A stretch of 64,000 bases of DNA from Urechis unicinctus (GCA_034190875.2 CM067355.1:30434958-30498957); one strand, 5' to 3'; positions 23,900-36,585 are shown, counted from the first letter of the stretch. Notes: generated by a model not told the origin, from the sequence alone. Numbers and translations: made by a program.

Positions 23900-26265
23900 A
23901 TAATTTCCTAGGTGGGCAGCGTCGACGGCTTCTCGGAAAAGCTGGTATTGAAACTCTCTACCGTTTTGCACGCAGTTTGCTTCAGTTGTTCGACCTCGTT
24001 TCGCAGCTTCTCATTGTCGTTGAGGGAGAGGAATGAGGCAAGGAAGAAATCACTTGGTAAAGGAATCGCCCCAGCTTCTTGCAAAACAAACCAGAACCAC
24101 TTGTGGCTGCAACTCTGATGATCGCTCCGTGAACAAGGTCAATTGAGAGAATGGAGAGCTTTACTTAGGCATCCACCCTTGCTACCTGCGACATGCCGTC
24201 AGATACTGTCAATGTCATGCTTGTCTCTTTGATCAGATCCCTCTGCCGACACAAGGGAACAGCATAAATTGGGCACCAATATTCCTGGTCCTTCTGTGCA
24301 GCAAACCCTTCTATAGTGCTTTACTAGATAGCGATGAGAACCTGGGAATACTTGTACAATGTTGCTGATTCATATTTTTGTTGCTAATTTGTCTTGGCTG
24401 CGCTGACAGTTATAAAGTGTTTGAGTTGTGTCACTTCTTATTGTTAGCATACTGAAGATATCAAATCATATACAACCAGGGTATTAAAGTACATCGTTAT
24501 CATTTTACCAAAGGGACAGTTCCAAAACTAATAACATACATGGTTCATGTCTCGTAGCATCAAGGTGTTGTGTCTCTCTTCTCTCTCTTTATTTACAAAG
24601 TCTTAATTAATTAGAAGATGCACCCAACTAGACAGTCGTCCAAATTAAGCGTAATTGTATTAGACCAGATATTTCAAAGAAATGATTTCCAACAAAGTCG
24701 TAATAGCAACACGAAAAAGCTGGGCCGACAAGTGAACTAAAATTCACGCGACCCGGTAAATCGATGAAGTGAGCTGACGATAGAGTCTAATAAGGACCTC
24801 GTGTTGTAAAATGTAGGGTGGACACTCGGTTTTTCTCAGACAAGATGGTGTCATAAAGTACTTGCTAAACGGGAATAATTGAAATGCTGAAATTATTGTA
24901 GCGCATATTCATAACGTACCTAAGTCCACTCTGAAATCACAATCAGAAAATCCAGACAGGCTGCTCTGAGGAATGGAAAACCCGATGTAGCAGATATCGT
25001 CCTATTTGAATTGATGGCAATGTAGAAGATGTTTTCAAAAATACTGATCATTCGTAAAGAAGCAGGTGTTGTTTTGATTCTCATTTGCTGTAATCTGTTC
25101 GCTAGGTCACGTGAACTCCAGAAAACAGCGACTGATAAGCACACAACTTGGCTCAACTCCAATGCTCTCACCAAGCAGTAAATCCATATCAGCCCATCCC
25201 TCACCGCATCACCTAATTAGCCCGACTCAGGACCACTTCAACATCGGTATACGAAATTAAACTGTGAAACACAAGGTTAATTGTGTACTGCAATATCATC
25301 GGTTGTAAATAGAAAATTTGGCGTTGATGTTGTTGTTGTTCTTGTTGATGATGATGTTGATGATGATGATGATGATCATGATGATGATGATGATGATGAT
25401 GATGTGGAGGAGGAGGTTGGGGAAAGATGTAGATGGTAATGAAAGGATCTGGTTGATACATTAGCCCGACCTCTAACTCCGGTCACTGAGGCTTTAAAGC
25501 CAGACCACAGACTATGCACGGCTGGCAAAGAGCTAAAAGCTACGCTTAGTGGCGTGTTGGCTCATGCCCGACAACATATGCCTCTGTACACCATCCGTTT
25601 GTGTTTATTATAACCACCTGGCAAATTCTGGGAGCTGTACCCTCGACCAATTAGATATCTCCATTAATGCAATGTAAGTAGCAGTTTCCTGTGCTTTGTT
25701 CTGAATTTATTGCAGCGCCACCTGAACTTGAAAATGCTGGCCCCTTATTATCCTAGTTCACAACCCCGTTTTATGCACAAACGTTGCCCATGGAAATCTG
25801 TCACAAAAGCGTTTTCAGCAAATGAAAAAGCGGAAGAAGAAAAATTTAGAGGAAGAAATACCATAAAATGAATTTCCCCACCCCTCCCTCCGTTGGCGCA
25901 AATGGATACATATTAGAGAATCAGCATAGATTTCTCTAAAATGACGATAAAATAGACAACGCCACAGCGGCAAGTGTAAATGTATTTACTGGAAAATTAT
26001 CATCTTTATCAGATGATATGGCAAGAAAATCGGTAGGTTAACGAACTATACCCGTCCAGATGTAATGCTTTCCTGAAATACGAGATTTAAGGTACAAACC
26101 AACCGTTCATCTTCAGTCAAGATATATGAGGTTCTGTTTCGAGCATCGCTTGTGTAATATTTATCCATATATACTTCTGAAGTCAGAATGATGTGGCGCA
26201 CATTACATGTACGTTAGATTTACCCAGGAGATTGCAGGATTGTTCGCCATCAATCACTATTTTAT
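23900..26265. repeat. Segmental duplication block, copy 2
   Basis: Aligns with 3860-7322 and 50890-54040 through many shared stretches (TTGTGGCTGCAACT, CATACATGGTTCATG, CACGCGACCCGGTAAATCGA, the GAT microsatellite, CCACCTGAACTTGAAAATG, CCGTCCAGATGTAATGC). It lacks the 6000-6900 segment of copy 1. On the minus strand 23905-24125 has an open helical frame ending NEVEQLKQTACKTVESF (see findings). Otherwise no gene is visible. Confidence 0.8.
25326..25402. repeat. Trinucleotide microsatellite (GTT/GAT)
   Basis: The copy 2 version of the tract at 5472, longer and richer in GAT, interrupted once by GATCATGAT. Confidence 0.9.
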
Positions 26266-26267
26266 AG

Positions 26268-26713
26268 ATTGCTGTCCAAGTATCTGTTTTTTGTACCAAA
26301 TTTGGAAAAAAGTAAAGTAAAATTCGAGACATTTTTAGCACGTGCTGTTAGTAAAGAGGTCGAGTGCTTCGCTAAAGGCTACTGCAAGCCACGTGCGAAA
26401 ATGCCACAGCAATGACCGAGTCATACCAGTATGTGCAAACACTGTTTACTTGCTAAGCTGTCATGATTTAACTTGTCGTGTAAAAAACCAATATAAGATA
26501 GAAGATTCAACAATTAAGCTGTGAAGCGATGGAACCTGTCATGTATGTGCATCATTCAATTTGCAGCGTAAAATATGGAGGGCCTTTATCGTATCTTTAC
26601 ACGGGACTGGATACAAGTGTTAACACGAAGCCAGATAAATATCACTGGATACGAGGACTATTCAGCAAACAGGATGCATATTGCCAACGAAATAACTGAA
26701 TTCCTTGACATAG
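26268..26713 (+). pseudogene. CHST15-like remnant, exons 5 and 6 only, plus strand
   Basis: Directly after duplication block copy 2. Exon 5 (about 26268-26430) reads LLSKYLFFVPNLEKSK, then ECFAKG, and is frameshifted before its CCA|GTATGT donor. Exon 6 (about 26567-26713) follows TTTGCAG and gives, in one frame, YRIFTRDWIQVL ... EDYSANRMHIANEI. Its start is one base short, as in the copy at 9783. Exons 1-4 and 7 are absent: the intron DNA of block copy 2 runs straight into exon 5. This mirrors the plus-strand pseudogene at 7.3-10.3 kb and shows that block plus gene duplicated together. Confidence 0.8.
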
Positions 26714-26739
26714 GTTTGTTGATGTAGTTTTTTTGTACT

Positions 26740-27904
26740 AAACTGCCTCAGTTGATGGGCTGGTCACCTCTTCAAGGACCTGAGGGAAGCGATCGCCCTC
26801 ACAGGCCATCATCGAGATCTAACATATTTAACATACCATCGACACATCGTGCAGCTCCAGAGGCCAGGTTTTAAATGGCGACCTCCTTTTCGTGTAGTAC
26901 CTGACCGCCATGCAATGCTCACATTTGATTCAATTTTATCAGTGCACAGTGTACGTTATTGACCTACGCATAGATCGCCATCACCATACTGGCGACAAAA
27001 ATCACAGAGAGCGGTGGCTAGGCACGGTTTACAGTCGTAAGCTCCCAGGCACGTATGACAGAAGCCGGATGCGTTCTGCAACCAGATAGTTCACTCTCAA
27101 CAACCAGCGTCAAGGGAGCACATCAATTACATTGCTCAGTGATCAGAAGGTGACAATGCTTGCGCAGCATACAATATGGAAAAACGTGGTGGATTCTCCA
27201 TTAGTCGTGGTGGGGTCGCGAAGAACGCCATGCTTGGTAAGGTGACTCCTCCCCTGCTTGATGAGGTGACTCCTCCCCTGCTTGATAAGGTGACACCTCC
27301 CCTACTTGATAAGGTGACTCCTCCCCTGCTTGGTGAGGCGATGACGGTGGACTGGGATCCTTAGTTGTCTTCTTACTACTGCCTTTAGTACCCCTCTGAT
27401 GATGGTGTTTGTGTACACGCACGCAATACGACTTTTTTGGCGCGCCGTCAGAGCAAAGTACGCGCTGTGGACGCACAGTGTCAACTCCTAGCAAGCCGGG
27501 AGCACTATGTGAGAGTGCAGTCAATCGCCAAATACAACTCTGTTGGAACGCGGCAGCACGCCACTTGCGCTCCTTAGACACGCCTCTGTCACCTTAAGGA
27601 CGCCATGACATCTCCGTCTTGTGAAAATTTTACATAAAAGTGCAACGTTTTTCAGAATTTTCCCCCGATCATGCTGTCTGACATGACAACTCCATTTTAA
27701 AAGCAGTAGAGTGTGACCGACGATTAAGCCAGCGACAAATGAAGCGGGAACAAACGGCGTTTGTGATTGTTTCAACAACTAGCGGCATACTAGCGCTTTG
27801 GCTTTGGGGCTAACAAGTCTCTTACAATAACAAGTAGAATTACAGCAACTGCAGCTGAAACGGCTCAAACATTTATGCAAGCCTGCTGTTTGACACTTAC
27901 CTTC
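26740..27904. other. No gene seen; mixed repeat debris
   Basis: After the exon 6 remnant the sequence shows no recognisable protein. 26760-27130 has a more coding-like base composition, and a plus-strand frame around 26810-26960 vaguely recalls a transposase HTH/linker, but stops and frame changes prevent a call. The only clear structure is the 24-bp tandem repeat at 27239-27334. Confidence 0.4.
27239..27334 (+). repeat. 24-bp tandem repeat, four copies
   Basis: Units start at 27239, 27263, 27287 and 27311 (AAGGTGACTCCTCCCCTGCT with small changes). The plus frame encodes an 8-residue repeat, VTPPLLDE or VTPPLLDK; the minus frame is open too. Nothing shows that it is translated. Confidence 0.9.
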
Positions 27905-28834
27905 TAATTATTCCAGAGAGTGCAGCTGCATTCTTTTCAGCAAGTTTGGCCAGAACTCAGCAAGGGATCTGCAGATTTTTTCAACCGTTTCTTCTACAAA
28001 TCCGTTTTCTGGAGGAAGTGGAAGAGCCAATAGCGTAGCTCCGCCGGTTAGTGCTCCTAGCCATCCCGATTGCAGTGATTATGCAGGCTATAGTAACCCT
28101 CTGTTCTTGTATGAGAGTGCGAATGCACTCAGCCTGTGTTTTTTCCTCATATAGTAAGCGATGGATTGTTTCTCGTATTCAACTGTCTAACCTGTCTTTC
28201 TTACGTAGAGCTTCAAGTTCATTCGTTCGAAACTTTTGCACTGGTTCATCTGTAAGTTCCTGTAGCTTGTGATCGCTACTAGCAATGTGACCGTCAATAC
28301 CGCTAAGTCAAGCTTAGCTGTTGATAAGTTCACCTCGGAAAGTCTGCGTTTTCTTATCACGCCCCACAAGTTCACGGAAATTCAGCTGATCATCTGATCT
28401 GACTTGTGTCCCTACGTCGAATATGGCACCATGAACTTCCTCTGCTTGTTGCAGTTCTAAATGGTCGGCCACAGTACAGGCTGCATTGTTAACTCTTTGT
28501 AGGGCTGCAACTGCTTCTTGATCTGTGGGATCACGAGTGATGACAACGTGAGGGTTATTCTTACAAGTGCGTCGAACCCAGTAAGGACCCAACCACTACC
28601 CCTATATCTTCTTTATTTGATGCAACTAACACAGGATCAGCTTGCAATCAAAATGATGATTGTTATCTTATCCACCAATTTGTGATCCAATCTACATTAT
28701 CTGGGTCAACCATAGTACGGCCACTCTCGCCTCATAGGCTTAGAGGGTTTGGTATAATCTGTCTTGCCTTGTCCGCCAGCAGCATCAAAGTATTGTTCGT
28801 CAAACTCTGGATTGTCAAACTCCATATTACACAT
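27905..28834 (-). pseudogene. Decayed mobile-element protein of unknown type
   Basis: Minus strand. 28834-28706 reads MEFDNPEFDEQYFDAAGG and soon stops (TGA at 28706). 28592-28314 is open: YWVRRTCKNNPHVVIT, LQRVNNAACTVADHLEL, AIFDVGTQVRSDDQLNFREL, then GRDKKTQ and RGELINS. After a stop the same frame resumes with a helical region and EQRVTIACIITAIGM before breaking down near 27910. This combination (N-terminal EFDNPEF box, NNAAC..AD segment, DQLNFREL, hydrophobic VTIA..ITAIGM) recurs in hypothetical proteins of cnidarians and molluscs that I associate with mobile elements; I cannot name the superfamily. The middle appears deleted, and several stops make it inactive. Confidence 0.5.
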
Positions 28835-30515
28835 TGAGTTGTCAACTTTTTAAATACAAATCAACATGTTACTCCACAGACGAACACTAGATCCACACCA
28901 TCGGCTGAGTAAACTGCATGCAGCCCAAAGTATCTGACATTCTGTTGTCATTACAAGCACTCCATCTACCACAGCATCAGCGATAACTTTATTGTGCCTG
29001 GAACAGCTCACATAGATTTAACTATAAGTTCGACATCAAAAGATGCAAATATAACTGTGGTTGAGAGCCATCGTTAAGAAAACAGTAATCATGCTCAGTT
29101 GGCTATGAAATTCGTAGGATCTACACAGGAGGTTATACCATTTAATATGAAGATATCCTGCGTGAGAATGAATAAAAAGACCAAATATGAAACTTCCCTT
29201 AGACCAAGTCCGGTGTATCCAATGTGGGCATTCTGGCACAAGAGAAAGAGTTAACAGATGTTTACCCCGCGATTCCTAGGCATTATACAATCTTAACATC
29301 ACCACGCTTGATGCTATCAAAGAAAGTGTACCAAATCAGCTGTACAACCAGGGGATGCACGCCTACCAAGCAAGGGACGAGGCTGGAAAACACTTTGCTG
29401 CATCGCTCCATCATCGAGCAGGACCACCTGATGGCAACTGTTGCAAAGGACCTGCAGCTTTTAGACGTCAGCCTTGGAGTATAATGCACTGTGATTTGAC
29501 ATGCGGATCAACGACAACAACTATCTGCACGGCTGAAGTCGCAATGTAAAGAACCCAACACTGGTATCGCTGGTGACCTGTTGGAAGGCTTTTACAGGGG
29601 CACGTTTAAAATAGATAGTCATTCTCTGCCTCATAGTGCGCCATAACAAGGCTTACCATAATCCCCCATGAATTTGGAAAGACAGTAAAATATTACTTGT
29701 AGATCATGAGGAACAGCTTCATGATTGGTTGTGAAGTTGTTGCTTCTGCCAGTTGTAGGGGGAACTAACCCTGTGCATCATCAACGACTGGTCTGCTGAC
29801 CAAGATGCATGCTGCACTCTCAGAGTTGTCATTTAGTGGAAGCAAAGTGTAAATGATCTAACGCAAAACAAACAACTTACGTGAGCAGACCCGCTGGGTG
29901 GCATGGTTTCACTGCAAATATCGTGACTCATTTGAAGACCTCACAGGGGAATGGGCTGCAGTTAGTATACAGGTGGCCGACAAAAAAATGCATGCGGTGT
30001 TAGTGTTAATGACTGATCAACCTGGTTTTTATCAGGTGCTAAGTTGATGTAAAAAAAACTACTGTTTATAAGGTGCTTAGCTTTGTTTATTGTAATAAGT
30101 ACAGAAATGTCTATTGTCCCGGTCGCTCTGACCTACTTTATGCTCTGAGAGTGTTGCAGACTTGAAGAATTGGTAAGACCAGTGAGAGGGAATTTACTTC
30201 TAGTTACAAAATGTGATTAACTCAATGAACATTTGCTTGAAAGCGAGCCAAGTCCTGCTTTTGACCGAGCTAACAGGAACGCCCAACCCCTTAAAATGAG
30301 TCATCTCTTATTTCAAAGTGAAAGGAGTTTATTTCAATAATTACCTGGGCATGTTCATCTACGCTTGAGACCCAAGACTGCCTTACAATTTCTGACAATA
30401 TAATTAACAACACAGTAGTTTTTATTTTTCGCGCATATGATCATATCCCAGTCCATTTACACATGCAATTACCTTTATTGCAACACAAGACCACCTCTTT
30501 GGAAGGGCAGGAAAT
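28835..30515. other. No gene seen
   Basis: The longest open frames are short (up to 86 codons, 29224-29484 plus) with no recognised domain and unrelated frames opposite. Probably old element sequence belonging to the neighbouring pseudogene. Confidence 0.45.
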
Positions 30516-33500
30516 TTACTGTGAATCTCGCCACAGGAATCTATCATCTCCTAATAATTTAGCTAGCTTTTGGTTCCACGGTTTGTAGTAATTGTCAATG
30601 AGGCTCTTTGTATCGTTCCAAAGATTACCAAAGACATTTTTCTTGGCCCTTCCGGAGTTTTCTACGCGCATTGCATTGAGACGTCTGGATTGAAAGGCGT
30701 CTAAAAACATAAAATCATGGCTAACTAAGTATTGTAATCTTAAATATAAATCAATATTGAAGATTTATAAACCAAAATATTTTATACCCATTCAGATTTT
30801 TGTAAACGCTAACACTTTTATTGCAAAAACGCATTGTATTTTTAGACTAAATAGCTGAATGACATCGATAGCATCATCCAAAGGAAGTGTAGTAGCAAAC
30901 TCGATCAACAAACCTATGCCGAGGAATTCAGCTATTTCGTTGCCAATACGCAATCTGTTCATGGAATAGTCCTCTAATCGAGTGATATATATCTGTTGTC
31001 TCGGAAACACTTGTAGCCAGTCCCGAATAAAGATATAATAAAGGCCCACCAAATTTGCAACTGCAAAATAAATGATCCACAAACAAGTCAGGTTCCATTG
31101 CTTTCTTATAAGACGACTTCGTAGCTTAATTATTGATTCATCTGTCCTTTAATGGTTTATGCGCGACAAGTTAAATCATGACAGCTTAGCAAGTAAATAG
31201 TATTTCCACACACAGGTATGGCTCGTTTGTCAGTTGCAGTGTCATATACACACGTGCGCTGGGAGGTGCTTTTAGCAAAGCACTCCTCTTGAATACTTAT
31301 CGCACGGGTCACAAGTTCCTTGAATTTCTCGTTACTTTTTTCCACATTAGGAAGGAGAAAAAGGTACTCAGACAATAATCTAGATACACACAAATACAGG
31401 TCATATCAATATAAATTGTAATTATGCATTCTGAATATCAGCAAGTTTCCACATGAAATGCAGGAACAAAGATTGTGACATGTTTTGAATCTGTTCATAA
31501 CCTTGTGGTGGGATAACGCAGAATAAGTACGATCTTAGCATTGGGTGTAAGTTGGTGAATTATGTCTGCTACTATTTTACTAGGAACAGCTTCATTCTGA
31601 TTGGCAGTCATGTTTCGCCATCCAATGAACTCATGCACATAGCTTGGTGTAAAATCTCCTGTCAACATGTATCAGATATATTTTTAGAACTAAAGAAAAA
31701 AGAGCTGTAGCATAATTGATTAAAGCAAAGATTTCGTGAAGCCAATAATTAATACTACAGACCAGTAATTTGGCGATGCTGTTTCGCTTTTGTGATGTTG
31801 TCATAGACATAATTAGAACGAATAATTTCAGAGATTGGGTCGTAGTAGTCGACATAATGACGAAATGGGCGAGGCACGGAAGCCGACACTTGATGATCAT
31901 ACTTCAGTATTGCGCTCGTCGGAGGTATGCCTGGATGACATTCAATTATTGTTTAAACCAGTTATGGGTAGGGAGTGGAGGTGGGGGTGGAGGGGGGGGG
32001 GGGGGGGGGGGGGTAGGCAGGAGGTGTATACGTCCAACACCCAAAGTGCTCATCGCCACGGCACAAAGTTGCTAGCTGTTGTATCTTGTGATGCCATTTG
32101 TAATAGTATTTTGAATGGTGCCAGACAATATTCGCTTGTTGTACCATTTCTGCTGATGCTGACAGTTGTGAAGCTTGGCTATATAGACATGTTGAGTAAT
32201 TGTCGTTTACACTAGGCATATCTAAGATCCAAAGATTATCCTATGGTATGGAAGTGATCTATGTATAATACAACCTGGAAAAATAATAGCTACAAATATG
32301 TGACACGAATAACTAAACAAAATGGGAAATTGTATCTTTTTACTTATTTGCACTCGTTACCATTATATATCATATGCAACTTTATATGTCGACGAACTGC
32401 TAAGAAAAAACGACAGTTATGCAATATGTATATATAGCCAAGCTACACAATATCAACAACTGCCGACATATCAAAAAAAAATATAGCAAGCGGATGTAAG
32501 CTACAATCTACAGTTTTCTGAAATCTACCTCTTCTTTCTCCTTGTTATAGATATTCTTGCTAGTTCACAGGGACATCATGTAAGATCATTTGTACATATA
32601 ACTATGAACTATTCTCGTTCAATGCGCCATAGAGTTCATTATCAACTAGTTGTATTGAATGTTAAAATTATCATTGATTCATATTCACCGTGATAACGAA
32701 TTCTGTTCCAGTAGGCAGATTCCTTCATTAGAGGAGGCACTATCTGGGGATTTCCCGAGAGCGTTTTTGCCAAATCAGTGGTGCCGCATTTAGTTACCCC
32801 AGCGATGTAGAAGTAGGGCAAGCATCGCAATCTCCACGAGACACCGCTGTTGCCTAAACCACGTGACAAAATGACGCGACTCATGTTGTAAAGCTCCTTT
32901 CCCGCTTTTCTACCTGTTGATATGAGGATCGTGCTGTTTGCGTAACTGTACGTAGCATTGACTCTCTCTAGCCAACAAGGGTTTTTGTAATTTTGGAGTA
33001 CAGGAATAGGTTCCTAAACCGAGTAACAAAAACAAACAAAGATATCATTTCCAACGGGCAGTTTGTGCAATCTGTTTACAGTAAATGCACATTGTGCATA
33101 TTAAAAAAATGAGATTATTTAAGACCTGCTTGAGAACTGATTCAATTGCTAACATATTTTTAACCAGACAGGTAAATTTAGCTCAGAGTTGAAAATATCA
33201 TTCATGATGTATCATTCCGATATTCCCGAACTGATAATAAGATTCGTAAGACAATTGTTATCAGTAACTTATAAACAAATTTGAATCATGACGAAATATC
33301 AATTTATTGGCCCTTTCAAACTGTTTACAACAATGAATAGATGCACAAATAGCAATTAACCTGTTGTAGATGTTGTAAATACCTACAACATCTTACGTAT
33401 ATGGCGCAGTAACAGAAATCATTATATCCCGGCGTCAGAGGAATATATCGATTAAAATCATGCATATGGTGTTCGAAACTGACACTCCTATATATTGACT

Positions 33501-34253
33501 CGAGATCTGCGATGGGGTAGGGTCCGAAACCTCGTATTATGGATAAGCCTTACATCTAGACGAGCATAATCGTGAGGTGTTAACCAGCCAATATACTCCC
33601 CATTCCATCTGACAACTATGATTGAAGGAATATGGCACACGACCATGGTGTAGTTCGCACTTTGCTAGATGTAAGGCTTTATCTTAGCAATGATCCAGAA
33701 CTCAATTTGCTATCTGGTAAGACACAGCTTAATAGTTCTAGTTACAGTGGTACTTTAACGGCTTTTGATTATATTGTGTTGCGTCTGTAAGCAGCTTCAA
33801 CAGAAGTGGAAAGTGGAAGTCACATGTCGAGCCTAGAATCTTTTGCTCGTCCCTGTAGCTAGGAACAGACAACACCTTCCTGGTAAATCAATAAATACTT
33901 ACCGCTGTGGCATTGTCTATTTGAGCATCAATATCTGGCTTCATTGTTACGTCCTGGTATCCATGTGATGAGTGGCTGGCTTTTGTAACGTCATTTTGAA
34001 ATCCACGAGGACTTGGGCCAGGCGAGGGATTTCTTTTTTTCTGACCTGACATAAATAATGTTTGCTTTGAAAAACCAGACCTATCCAACGATACCTGCCT
34101 GGTCGTGTTGTCAGCTGTAGTCAGCCTTTGAATGTCATTGTTCTCTATTCCCCATATAAAAACGGGTATGCATAGTACAATCGTTAGTGTGACTAGAGAA
34201 AATACAGTTTTAGCGTCCCACGACAACCGAGTTGAGCTACGTAGACTTGCCAT
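30516..34253 (-). CDS. CHST15-like carbohydrate sulfotransferase, best copy
   Basis: Predicted type II Golgi enzyme moving sulfate from PAPS to a glycan. Exons on the minus strand: E1 33903-34253, E2 32689-33013, E3 31763-31888, E4 31502-31658, E5 31214-31379, E6 30914-31060, E7 30516-30700. Phases join correctly throughout, giving about 485 residues. E1 has a short cytosolic end, a signal anchor ([18 protein letters not shown]) and a stem with NTT and NAT sites. E2 holds the 5'-phosphate loop FYIAGVTKCGTTDLA. E4-E5 hold the 3'-phosphate site LILRYP ... LLSEY. E6 has GLYYIFIRDWLQVF and RLEDY. E7 ends in NYYKPW and FLWRDSQ. Oddity: E6 is 147 bp against 148 in copy 2 (TTTGGTGGG for TTTGGGTGGG), a 1-nt deletion that would shift the frame. 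This could be real decay, an assembly error, or be rescued by a donor 4 bp further on. The substrate is unknown. Confidence 0.75.
31992..32013. repeat. Poly-G run (22)
   Basis: Twenty-two consecutive G in the intron between exons 2 and 3 of the sulfotransferase, preceded by GGAGGTGGGGGTGGA. Copy 2 has only GTGGGGGTGGGGGTAGG at the same place (about 14991). Its length is likely unreliable. Confidence 0.9.
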
Positions 34254-34499
34254 GTTGATAGGTGAGGGAATAGATGCGCCGATAACAACTTGAACCTGTT
34301 CGATCTAGCACAGCTGTTCCATTCCAGTATGAAACGCAAACACATTGTATGCGTTGGTAAATAATTAAAATGTCAATGAAGACACATCGGAGCAGAAAAC
34401 GTTTCTTTGCGCGTGTGTGAATCGATTAGCGATCGTCATCAGAATATATATGAATATATATGTGAAGTTTGCATGTAAATATATATATATGAAAACATA

Positions 34500-34500
<1 letters not shown>
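34254..34500 (-). promoter_or_regulatory. Candidate promoter/5' region of sulfotransferase exon 1
   Basis: The DNA just upstream of the exon 1 ATG (minus strand) is conserved in all three tandem units and at 17756-17990, including CGATCTAGCACAGCTGTTCC, ATTGTATGCGTTGGTAAATA and CGTTTCTTTGCG..TGTG. No clear TATA box can be placed with confidence, because TA microsatellite begins directly beyond. The promoter role is inferred from position only. Confidence 0.35.
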
Positions 34501-34672
<172 letters not shown>

Positions 34673-34679
34673 TATAGGG

Positions 34680-35050
34680 TGTAGTAGCTGGTGGAGTTGG
34701 TGGAAGTGTTGTGAATGATGTTGGTGGGGGTGTAGTGGGTGATGTTGGTGAGTGTGTTGTGGGTTTTTTTGGTGTGATGTAGTGGACGATGTTGCTCGGA
34801 GTTTAGTGGTAGGTGTTTGTGGAGGTGTAATGGGTGATGTTCGTGTGGATGTAGTGGGAGGGGTTATTGAGGTAGTAATGGTGTGGTGTAGCTGGTGAGT
34901 AATGGATGGTGAAGGTGGGGGACGAATGTGTGGTGTTGCTTGGGCAGTAGTGGGTGGTGTTGCTGGGGTAGTAATGGGTGGTGTAGTGGGTGGTATTGCT
35001 CGGATGTAGTGGGTGGTGTGGTGGGAGATGCAGTGGGTGATGTTTCTCAG
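34680..35050. repeat. G-rich minisatellite, unit 1
   Basis: Degenerate tandem GTAGTGGGTGATGTTGGTG-type motifs on plus, about 370 bp, with runs of three to five G. The complement reads as Pro/Thr-rich frames. Matching arrays are at 18080, 40395 and 46140. Followed by a conserved non-repetitive piece containing AATATGGCGGTTTCAAGAG (about 35140), whose function is unknown. Confidence 0.9.
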
Positions 35051-35844
35051 AGTTACGTTTCTCAAAAATTTTCTTCAAGCTTCAGGCTCTTTGGAGAAAC
35101 AACAGAGCAACGGGCAGCGATATTCTCAAGAAACGTCGTTACCGAATATGGCGGTTTCAAGAGAGGAAGTGCAAAGTGTGCATTTAAGAAGCTGAACTTG
35201 ATTTCTTTTGTCCATGAACGAATGTTTGCAGAACGATAGATGGAGATCCTTTCAAGAACACCTGACACCAATTAATCAGTACCGTGTTAAATGCGCAGGC
35301 CTTTTTGTGCAATGATCTTCTGCATTGTCATCAAAAAGTAGCAGCGTATTTGCAGCATCAACAGATGACATCACCATTAATACAAATTATACGATAGAAA
35401 TATATAAATAAACCGGAAACATAACAGTATTTGTGCCTTCAATCGTTCAATGATTCACTCAGTTAGACATTGAAGAAAGCGGAAGTCGATCTGGGTGTTA
35501 TAGTGTCTTACAAACAACACATTGTGACACGTACCTGTTTATCTAAGTTTCGCTAAATATCATGTCGCCATGTCTGAGGTTCACACACTTCCGGTACCCA
35601 TTCAGACTGATCCATAAATTATGCTTCTGTTGCATAAATATGAAAACGTAAATACACACTTTGCACACCAGAGTGTCAGACAACACATGGTAAGACGTTC
35701 TCGGGTGAAATAGCCGAATGATGCCGTATCGTTGTCGAATCCAACTTCCATGTAGCATCCATCCAAGTATGTCTAGTCTAATCTAGAAATACACCATCCT
35801 TGTGCCCTTGGTGATTTTCATACGCATGTGAACGATTCTGACAA

Positions 35845-36540
35845 AGCCACCCCACAACCCATTGAAGGGACTTCGACATGGAGGATTCTGACACAGTGAC
35901 GCACAGCCCATTATAGGAACTTATTCTTTACCCATAGCTTTAATGATGAAGGATGGAAAGATGTTAATGAAGCAGGGAATGATCGGAATTACGTTCACAG
36001 TCACAGGGAACACACGCGCGATGACTTGCTTCTATCTGATGTAAACGCCTCGGGAAAGAGAAGAGGTTGCTGTAGAGTTCTGCGTTTGTTGTCCAATGCG
36101 TTGTTTTAGGATATGGCACTTATTGACTTCATAGGCAGCGTATATGAGTGTTGGCCGATATCAATTTATATACGTGGGTATTGGGAGCAGCGCTTTGTCA
36201 CGGTAAAACGCTATGACCGCCAATAAATCCGGTCTCACAAATAGTCTTGACGAATGGGGCTTGATCTTCCTTGGCCGAACATCCTTCATTGAGCTTGGTA
36301 AGGCCTGAATATTATGTTATTTCCGTTAAAGATGTATGTAGTTTGAGGGATTTTTCTTTCAATCGATTTGGTATCCGCAATGAGGACTTTGCAGTTAGTA
36401 AGCTCGTTTTGGTCTCGCCTCACTTCTCCAGGTTTCAGCTCCTCGGTCATATTAAAGAGTTTATAGCTATGCTAAGTGGGCTCACTTCGAGTGGCTCGGC
36501 GGTGATCGCTTCCCTGATTATAATACATTTCAAACTTAAG
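35845..36540. other. Segment present in tandem units, absent at 19.29 kb
   Basis: Between GATTCTGACAAAGCCA and GATGGCGCTACCGTG the tandem units carry roughly 700 bp that the single copy at 19265-19295 lacks. No inverted ends or target duplication are evident, so it is not clear whether this is an insertion here or a deletion there. The first 60 bp contain a partial internal duplication (GATTCTGACA ... CAGCCCATTATAGGAAC). No protein is recognised. Confidence 0.5.
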
Positions 36541-36585
36541 ATGGCGCTACCGTGACTCAAACAAAAGCACATGGGAATACTTGGC

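Noticed and set aside
26760..27130. Possible Tc1/IS630-type transposase fragment
   Set aside because: A weak resemblance of one stretch to the linker region, but no DDE motifs and several stops. Not supportable without a search.
36271..36555. 94-codon ORF repeated in the tandem units
   Set aside because: No homology recognised. Its presence in all units is explained by their recent duplication, and unit 2 has a frameshift in it.
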